Shown one piece after another: positions 54,599 through 64,000 of a stretch of DNA of 64,000 nucleotides. Origin of the DNA: Pegoplata infirma (taxonomy: Eukaryota; Arthropoda; Insecta; Diptera; Anthomyiidae); NCBI GenBank assembly GCA_963921195.1, contig OY992539.1, positions 130,655,682 to 130,719,681 on the forward strand. The letters run 5' to 3'. The stretch's first letter is position 1. Each line of letters starts with the position of its first letter. Made by a program: the position numbers and the translations under genes. The notes beneath the pieces are model-generated. The model did not search any database. It was given only the letters and a program-made list of their open reading frames with translations, and was not told the origin of the DNA.

Positions 54599-56087
54599 TA
54601 GAGTTTTTCACGGGAATTCCCGTAAATTTTCGATCCCGAAATCCCGGGAAATAGAGCGAGAATTCCCGGGAATTTTAGTTTCTTTGAAATTGTTGATTTT
54701 CGACTCCTATTGATAATTTAGTATGTGATTTTTAAGAGATTTTATTAAAATTCTTGATACTTGATGACAGAAACGTACGCAGGGACCATGAGGGCCCAAA
54801 AAGGGAGACGTTCTAACTAAAAAATTTCATGAAATCTGAGACTTACGAAATGAAAAAAGTCTCACAATATTAAAATTTCGATAGGATATAATTACACAGT
54901 GAATCGAAATTTCTGAATCGGAATAGAATGAAACCAAAAGCAAATCAAAGTTTACATTTTACATAACAAAGCCATCAAGACGTTTTTTTAATTCAGCGCT
55001 AGATTATTTTTTACACGCATTTTAAAGCAATTAAAGCTTTTGTGTACTAAACCTGTCCTTCAATAGGGGCCCCTGGTCTAAACATAAGCTCGAAATTACG
55101 TTAGCTACAACCGTTATGAATTTCGCTGCAATCGGTCCCGTACCTATTTACTGAATAGCCAAATTAATAAAAATAATCCACTGTTCACCGTTGAGTATGA
55201 TTGTTATTTAAAGGCAATTACAAAATTAATCATACGCCGTATACAATTTTTAAGCAATTATTATTATAATTATAATAAAAGGTCACCAACTTCAAATGCG
55301 TGTAAAAAAATCTAGCGCTAAACCAAAACAAAAAGTGTCGAGGGTTTTATTATGCTTTCATTTGCTTTTTGTTGGGCTGTGTTATCAGATCCTGATACTT
55401 TTTTTTTTAGAAGCAAAGAAATTTTCTTTCTTAGAACTGCATTATAAAAATTTGCAGTATGATTAATTGTTTCTTTAGAAAATATTTATGTCTCTGGACA
55501 TAATTCTTTTTAAATCACAGTTTTTAAATGACAGCTTTTTTTAGAAACCAGGATTTTTAATTTTTTTAATAATTTTTGGGGTAAATTTTCTTACAATTTC
55601 ATTTCTCTGAAACAGTTACATTCAGTTTCAGAAACATAATAGAGAAATTCCTGTGAATCAGTTTCATTGTGTTTTAGAGGCAAAGCGTTGAAAACCAATT
55701 GTAAAATTGAACTGAAATGAATTAGAATAAATGATGAATTTTTATTATTAAAACAGATAAACCGATGTGAAATAACATATTCCCTTAAAAATACTTTTAA
55801 ATGATTTCGATATATTTGGAACGTTTTTTTTATAAAAACTGGGTAACAAAAATTGTTCTTTTTTTCTCGAAACTTATTTTTTTTCTGTTTTAAAGGTACT
55901 AAATAAGATTTTTATGGTGTTAATAAACATTATAAATAGTGTAATCGCATTCATAAGGTTTTTATATATTTTTTTGACAAAAAATTTGGATTTTTAGTTA
56001 TTGCGGGAATTCCCGGGATCCCGGGAAATTTAAAAATGAATCCCGCTTTCCCGGGAAATGAAAAAGTCCGGGAAAAGAAAAACTCTA
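54599..56087. mobile_element. hAT-like element with CCCGGGAA-rich ends
   Basis: TAGAGTTTTTC at the left and GAAAAACTCTA at the right, followed inward by clustered TTCCCGGG/CCCGGGAA words like those of 10136-11760. No clean target duplication was found, since the left flank is the foldback. No transposase frame. Confidence 0.65.
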
Positions 56088-56089
56088 CT

Positions 56090-56445
56090 AATTATATATA
56101 ATTTGATAAAATTTTATAAAATTAGATCAAATTATATGTAATTTTATCAAATTATATATAATAATATCAACATTTGTTTTATATAAAATTTTATAAAATT
56201 ATATCAAATTATATATAATTCGATAAAATTTTATAAAATTATATAAAATTATATAAGATTTGATAAAATTTTATATAAAAAAAATTCGGATATAATTTCA
56301 TATAATTTTATCAAATTATATATAATTTTATCAAATTTTTTGAAAACAAAAACTTCTTTATATAATTTTATATAATTATATATAATTTTATCAAATTGTA
56401 TATAATTATATAAAATTATATAAAAAACTTTTTTACTCGGGATGG
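56090..56445. repeat. ATATAATTTTATAAAA-rich repeat block
   Basis: Dense variants of TATATAATTTTATCAAATT in both orientations. Right end AAAACTTTTTTACTCGGG resembles 41510-41530, suggesting a diverged element of that kind. Confidence 0.55.
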
Positions 56446-56533
56446 GAAAAAATTTAGATAGTTTTCACAGAAAAACTGAATTAAAATCTGAGCATTTTTT
56501 ATAAGAAAAATGACTTGGAATACCGTCCGACAG

Positions 56534-57165
56534 ATAACACCGTCCGGCAGCCAATATTAAACATTAGCCGGCTGATATACGTCTGAAAGTAGATATCAAA
56601 TGGAGTAAAACTGCATTTGCAGTTTTTAATTTCATGATCCTGCTTCCATTCAAAAGGAATTCAAAGTTTTAAAGGATCCTTTTTTAAATAGTTTTTAAAT
56701 ATTTGTACTTGCCCTAAGATGACTCTGGTGATGGCAACTGAAAGAAGAGGATATCCCCTAAGTTTTCCATTTTTTTTGCCATATCAAGATAAAAGGATGT
56801 GAATAAAGTCATTTGAAAATCTTATCAAAATATTTTGTTGAAAATTTTTTTTGAAGGATACATTTTTGAAAGGACGTAACTTACCTCCTTTTTCCTTTTA
56901 TGTAAAAATAATAAAATTGGAAAATTAGGGTAGATCCTCCTCTTTCATTTGCTATCACTAGTGTCATCATAGGGCAAGTAGAGATATTAAAAAATATTTT
57001 ATAAAATTTAATCCTCTAAAACTTTGAAGTCCTTTTAAAAGGAAATAGGATCACGAAATAAAAAACTGTAAATGCAGTTTTACTACATTTAGTTTCTAGT
57101 TTCGAACGTATATTCTGCAGTTCGTGTTCAACGACTTTTTTTTAATTTTTGTCGGACGGTGTTAT
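56534..57165. repeat. Foldback hairpin, ATAACACCGTCCG ends
   Basis: Left ATAACACCGTCCG, right CGGACGGTGTTAT; inner arms pair along AACTGCATTTGCAGTTTTTA and TTTTAAAGGATCC / CCTTTTAAAAGG. Near the centre two TAGGGCAAGTA words (56707-56717, 56971-56981) face each other, the terminus of the 52443 hAT family. Confidence 0.75.
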
Positions 57166-57426
57166 AATTTGAATTGCTACTGTATAAAACTTCCAAAAAG
57201 ATAAAAGAACATAAAAACAATTTTCGTAACTTTTAATTGCTCTTTTTCTGTTTTTTTTTTTTCTTTGTTTTCTTTCATTATCTTTATGAAATTTATCTTA
57301 AACAATTATGATTGTATAACTTGTTTGTAAAATACGTATGTAAATACCAACATATCATATAGAGGTTATTGTTGTAGGGCCTGGTACATATCCTTTAGCT
57401 GTGGAATATGTTGTATATTTTATATA

Positions 57427-57660
57427 CACGCAGAGAAGTAACTTGATTGAGACAACCATAATGGATGGCAACGTAGTATGATTGATAACATGATTGTAGC
57501 GATCATATTATGATCTTTGCTGATCATAGTATGATAAAAAATGGTAATTTTATAATTGTTGATATAATTGATAATAATATGATCGTCACAATCATATATA
57601 TCTTCAAACGGACCAACCATGTGCTGAAATCATGTTGCAAGCATGTTTTTTCTCTATGTG
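57427..57660. mobile_element. TA-flanked MITE, CACGCAGAGAA ends
   Basis: CACGCAGAGAAGTAAC… and …TTTTTTCTCTATGTG with TA both sides. Interior rich in GATCATA/TATGATC. 234 bp. Confidence 0.7.
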
Positions 57661-57676
57661 TATATTTGTTTTTATA

Positions 57677-57863
57677 CACACAGAGAAAACCTACTACATT
57701 TTCAAACAAATCAGTTAATTTTACCGTCAACGAGCAACTCAAGCAGAGATTTTTTAAAAAGTTTTTTAGTTTTTCGTTTCTTATCCCAGTTTTACATAGT
57801 GAAGCATTTAAAACTTCTGTTTTTATAAAATACAGTTGCAACAAACAGATCATTTTCTCTGTG
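57677..57863. mobile_element. TA-flanked MITE, CACACAGAGAAA ends
   Basis: CACACAGAGAAAACC… and …ATTTTCTCTGTG with TA both sides, 17 bp from a sister element at 57427-57660. The 120-codon frame over it is spurious. Confidence 0.7.
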
Positions 57864-57865
57864 TA

Positions 57866-58467
57866 TTTGTAAATATTATTATGCTTGAAAATTATCTTAT
57901 TGTGTTTATTTTCTTTTTTTGCTGTTTATCCTTTGAATTCATAATAATTTTATATCACATTTATAAAATAATTGCACACATACTCAAAGATACTCATGCT
58001 CATCCTAATGTACATATACACTATTCACAAAGACATTTATATGTTGCCAGCCACATTTTATGTCATTAGCATAAACAAACAATAATCACCTTAATCTGAA
58101 AAACAAACATAATGCCTGCCACAAAATAACAACAACAGTGGTAAAAGAAACCGAAAAGGCATCACTTCTTTTGTATGGCACGTATGAAATATGAATGTAT
58201 TTGTGTTAGAGGGATCAGATCGATTGTTTGTTGAAACCGGTTTTTAATCAGATTTTCATGCTTTATCTCGTTTTGCAGATCAGAAAATTTTTTATCAAAA
58301 TTTTTGTTTGATTAACGTTTTTTAAGAAAAATAAAAAGAGAAGAATCACACCTTTCCGAAAAACTATAATTTTCCATTAGTTGGCAACACTGTTTTTGAC
58401 TTTAAACTTCTTGTAGCATAAAAATGTTGCAGTTGTTAAACAAAAGCACAAAAAATAGTATTTTTCA
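57866..58467. other. No gene seen
   Basis: AT-rich; no domain-bearing frame, no repeat ends. Confidence 0.35.
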
Positions 58468-59115
58468 CAGGTTGGTCCGATTTTGCTCATTTACGAACAT
58501 AACCTGGAAAGGAACATAAGACATATTCGTGTTAAATTTCGGGAGTTTAGCTCTTTTATTTCGTATCGACTAACGGACATCGTTAGAATGTCTTAGAAAC
58601 GATCACTGATACCTAGACCGATATTTTGATGCATTACCCAGCAAAAAAAGTGCGGAGTACCTCTATTTGGAGTGCTTTAAAACTATAACAAATGTAATGA
58701 AATACAACAAAAATAACAAAAAACACAAGAAAAAAACACACAAACAGTTTTTTCTACTCCATAAAAAGTTGTTATTCAGCACTTAACTCATTACCTTCCG
58801 CGACACTCCCATACAAAAGTAAGTAGATATTCAGTAGACAAGAAGTACTCCGAGCTTTCAAACAACTTCCAACTACTTCCACGGAGTAGTTCTTATCTAC
58901 TGAATATCTACTTACATTTGTATGGAGGTGTCGCGATAGGTAATGAGTTAAGTGCTGAATATCTATATATTTTGGAGTAGAAAAAACTGTTTGTGTGTTT
59001 TTGTCTTGTGTTTTTTGTTATTTTTGTTGTATTTCATTACATTTGTTATAGTTGAGAAGTGGTAATGACTTTTTTTGCAGGGTACACACGGACTGACAAA
59101 GTGGGTATACCTCCA
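58468..59115. repeat. Fly-type repeat fragment split by a MITE
   Basis: GGTTGGTCCGATTTTGCTCA.., ACGGACATCGTTAGAATGTC.., CCGATATTTTGATGCATTA, then the MITE, then CACACGGACTGACAAAGTG. Boundary TA duplicates on insertion. Confidence 0.6.
58637..59082. mobile_element. Palindromic MITE, second copy of 40350-40810
   Basis: 446 bp, CCCAGCAAAAAAAGTG … GACTTTTTTTGCAGGG, TA both sides; opposite orientation to the first copy. Confidence 0.8.
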
Positions 59116-59223
59116 AAGTAGAGAAAAGTTTTTGGGTTACTTTTTTGACTTGAAAATCGGAAAGTTCACAAATTTTCTTTTTATACCCTCCACTCTAGTG
59201 ATATATATATTGGTATATGTATA

Positions 59224-59966
59224 CACTCAAAATAATTACTCTGTTAAAAACTCTGTAAAATGACTGTAATCTCAATTCGACAGATATCTGTCGAAATACA
59301 GATTTTAAGAATATACTTTGTATTTTCTTGTAACAAAAAAACAAAATTTTATCTGTAATTTTACTTCTTATATTTACTTTACAGATAATAAACAGAGTTT
59401 TTTGTTAAAATACAGATTTTATAAAAATACTTGTGTTTTTTCTCTTAACCAAAATACTAAATTTCAACTGTAATTTTACTTATTGCTTTGTAATACAGTT
59501 TTATAATAAAAAACTCTTCAAATACCTGCCAAATAGTTCAACCGCTCTTTAAAAAGCGTCTTAAATTACAATAAAACCTGGTAAATTTTACGAGGATGTC
59601 GTGTAAAATTGGAGGTACTCGTAAAAAAACTCGTAATTTTCACAAAATTAAAAAAAAGTAAATTTACAATTTGGAAGCATTAAAGCGGGCAAATTTACCC
59701 GATGGCATTTTCCAATTGTCAACACTACTTGCATATTAAGGAATCAGAAATTGATTAGAAATCAAATAGTAAATAAAATAGTCAAATTCTGGTCGCTGTT
59801 ATCAATATTTTACAGATAATTCTGAAAATTTACAGGTTTTTTTTATCGAAATAATTTTACAGAGTTTTCTTCGTAATATAACAAAAATCTTGATGGTGGA
59901 AAGTCTATAATATTTTCTGGCTCAGCAGAATATCTCTGTAATTTAACAGAGTGATTATTTAGAGTG
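59224..59966. mobile_element. TA-flanked MITE, CACTCAAAATAATTACTCTG ends
   Basis: Left CACTCAAAATAATTACTCTG, right CAGAGTGATTATTTAGAGTG, TA both sides. Words like TAACAGAGT/ACTCTGT recur inward. 743 bp, non-coding. Confidence 0.75.
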
Positions 59967-60037
59967 TAGAAGTTTGTCATTCCGTTTGTAACACCTCGAA
60001 ATATAGATCTAGGACCCCATAAAGCATATATATATGA

Positions 60038-61947
60038 GCAAATCCATGGGAAATTTAACTGACGGATCACCGATTTTGTTTATTTTTGGTTATTTTATAG
60101 AGCTTCGTAAATGATTAAAACCCACATATATTTTTTTTATCAATATTTTGGAAGATATGTGCGTTTAAAAAAGCGATTTTTTGGCAATATTGACTTTTAG
60201 AAAGTTTCTTAACATTTTTATACTCGGAAACCGTAAGTCGTACGAAAAAAACTTATAAAAACAATATTGTTTTTATGAAGATTTAAAATTAAAAAAAAAA
60301 AAACTCAAACCGAACTAAATAAAACATTCAGTTATAAAATATACAGTCCAACAATATATAAACACAATTACTACAAAAAAAAATATTTAAAAAATGTCAA
60401 AAAAAAATTTTGAAAACAATAATTGAATGTCCTTTTTTCCTTGGAAGGACACCATGGATTTCCAAAAGCAAAATTTTTTTTTGAAGTTTAAAATGCCCTT
60501 TTAACTTTGCTAAAATTTCAGAGAGGCGTTTTTTCATATTGTTGAACAATAAATTTTCAAATTTTGTTAGAGAGCCAAATATTTGATTTTTTTCAAATTT
60601 TGGAAAAAAAAATCAATCAGTTTTGGCTCTAGACAGTTTTTAGGGCTTTTTTACTCAGAAACCGTAAGATGTACGAAAAAACTTACTGTGACAATATTGT
60701 TGATAAAATTATGGAGATTTTAAATTTAGAAACAAAAAAAAATAAAAAATAACTTTAACAAAAATATTTTAAAACGATATTAGAATGTCCTTTTATCCTA
60801 CCAAGGATAAACTTTTTTTTATTAAAATCTAGAATGTTCTTTTAACGCTGTTAAAATTTCAGGGAAATGTTTGGTGATAAAGCTAAATTTTTGCTTTTTT
60901 TGCCAAAATTTTGAAAAAAAAAATCAAATATTTGGCGATCTAACAAATTTTAAAAATTAATTGCTGAAATTTTAGCAGCTTTAAAAGGACATTCTAAACT
61001 TTATTACAAAATTTTGATTTTCGAAACCCATGACGACCTTCCCAGGAAAAAGGGCATTCAAATATGGTTTTCAAAAGTTTTTGTTGAAATTAAAAAAAAA
61101 ATAATTTTGTTTCTAAATTTTAAATTTTCATAATTTTATATACAATATTGTTTTTATAAGTTTTTTTGTACGACTTACGGTTTTCGAGCACAAAAATGTA
61201 AAAAAACTGTCTAAACGTCAATATTGTCAAAAAAGTGCTTTTTTACACGCCCATATCTTCCAAAGTATTGATAAAAAAAAATAATGGGTTTTAATCTAAA
61301 CGTCAATATTGTCAAAAAAGCGCTTTTTAAATGCCCATATCTTCCAAAGTATTGATTAAAAAAAATGGGTTGTAATCATTTACGAAGCTTTATCAGATAA
61401 ACAAAATTGGTGATCTGTCAGTTAAATTTCTCATGGATTTGCTATTATGTGAATACACCATAGGACCCTTTTACTTTTAGCACTTAAATACAAATCATAT
61501 ATTCTGTTTAATATTTGATTTTTTTAGAAAATTTAAAAAAAACGTAATTTCCAAAAAAACTTTATTTTGACATTTTTTTTTGAAGTCGCTTTTGACCTTA
61601 ATAATATCAAGTGAAATGATAACACTGTGCTAGTCGCAAAAATTCCCAAGCTGGGCACATTGCTGGTAAAGCTAATTCAGTTACGCTGTTGTTAGCCGTT
61701 TTTCGAAATTAGCGCTCGTATTCGGAATATTCGTGATTTAAAACTGTAACGCTAAAGCACCACAAAAATTAATTTTGTATGCTTTTGTTTTTGCAACAAA
61801 AAAAAAAGTACAAACAGCCAATTTCTTCCAAAGTATTCATCTAAAAAAACAAAAAAAAAATGTTTTTTATCATTTACGAAGCATTATCAAATAACCAAAA
61901 ATAAACAAAATCGGTGATCCGTCAGTTTAATTTCCCATGGAGTTGCA
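60038..61947. repeat. Large foldback with GCAAATCCATGGGAAATT ends
   Basis: Left arm from 60038 pairs with 61095-61442 and again, with higher identity over the first 80 bp, with 61860-61947. So one hairpin (60038-61442) plus a further terminal copy. Landmarks: TAACTGACGGATCACCGATT, CGTAAGTCGTACGAAAAAAA. Contains a 5'-truncated short retroelement copy at 60302-60375. Confidence 0.7.
60302..60375 (+). mobile_element. 5'-truncated copy of the 34001-34209 insertion
   Basis: ACTCAAACCGAACTAAATAA … ATATATAAACACAATTACTAC matches the 3' part of the minus-strand insertion at 34001-34209 with few changes. It sits between A runs in only one arm of the foldback, so it inserted after the hairpin formed. 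Confidence 0.65.
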
Positions 61948-62079
61948 CATATTCATGATCCTTGATCGATAAAAATAATCTAGCTCCGTCTCTCTATCAC
62001 TCTGATTATTTTGAGTGTCCTGAATCCGTGAAAAATTCTTTGAGTTTATTGACGTATAATACATAAACAAGTAGAAAAG

Positions 62080-64000
<1,921 letters not shown>

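Larger units (their letters stand above)
59160..62070 (+). repeat. Fly-type repeat carrying two nested elements
   Basis: Host pieces: TTATACCCTCCACTCTAGTG (59180), GTCATTCCGTTTGTAACACC..CCCCATAAAGCATATATAT (59974-60030) and CATATTCATGATCCTTGATC (61948-61968). Together they follow the normal order of the repeat once the nested elements are set aside. Confidence 0.65.

Overview
This is AT-rich, repeat-dominated eukaryotic DNA, almost certainly from a higher fly (Diptera, probably calyptrate). The evidence is a recurring fly-type interspersed repeat (CCCCATAAAGTATATATATT, a TTCGGC/GCCGAA hairpin, GACGGACA tracts), hAT-, Transib-like and Harbinger-like DNA transposon remnants, TA-flanked MITEs, a fly-type Ty3/gypsy element and a Jockey-like LINE tail. 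No complete host gene is visible. The only host-exon-like segment is a 73-bp purine-rich block at 46812-46884, preceded by a textbook 66-bp fly-sized intron. The window reads best as a very long intron or an intergenic desert.

Layout. 1-6.4 kb: short repeats, two GTCG minisatellites, a MITE, an 829-bp element with an exact 8-bp target duplication, and a 164-bp Harbinger-like MITE nested in a CACAGACT-ended element. 6.4-9.8 kb: a Transib-like element (5-bp duplication CGACG) holding two foldback hairpins. 9.8-16 kb: tRNA-like sequences, a hAT element with a nested MITE, tandem tRNA-like units and more MITEs. 16.8-22.7 kb: two more Transib-like elements, each nested in older repeats. 24.3-30.9 kb: a CsRn1-type Ty3/gypsy LTR retrotransposon, whose pol is broken by frameshifts, a mutated reverse transcriptase active site and a 2.1-kb hAT insertion. 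31-38.9 kb: MITEs, a fly-type repeat, and two hammerhead-ribozyme-like sequences in short retroelement-like insertions. 39.5-46 kb: TA-flanked MITEs, a LINE C-terminal relic, and a 3.5-kb GTACTTTTT satellite interrupted by a MITE inside a MITE. 48.4-51.3 kb: a 146-bp tandem family surrounding a 1-kb array of a 16-bp unit. 52.4-62.9 kb: hAT elements, foldbacks and MITEs stacked inside the fly-type repeat. 62.9-64 kb: about 270 uninterrupted GACA units running off the window.

The genes do not form a pathway. The interest lies in the nesting, which gives a relative insertion order, in intact target duplications and paralogous empty sites, and in the hammerhead-like units, some with 5'-truncated relatives nearby.
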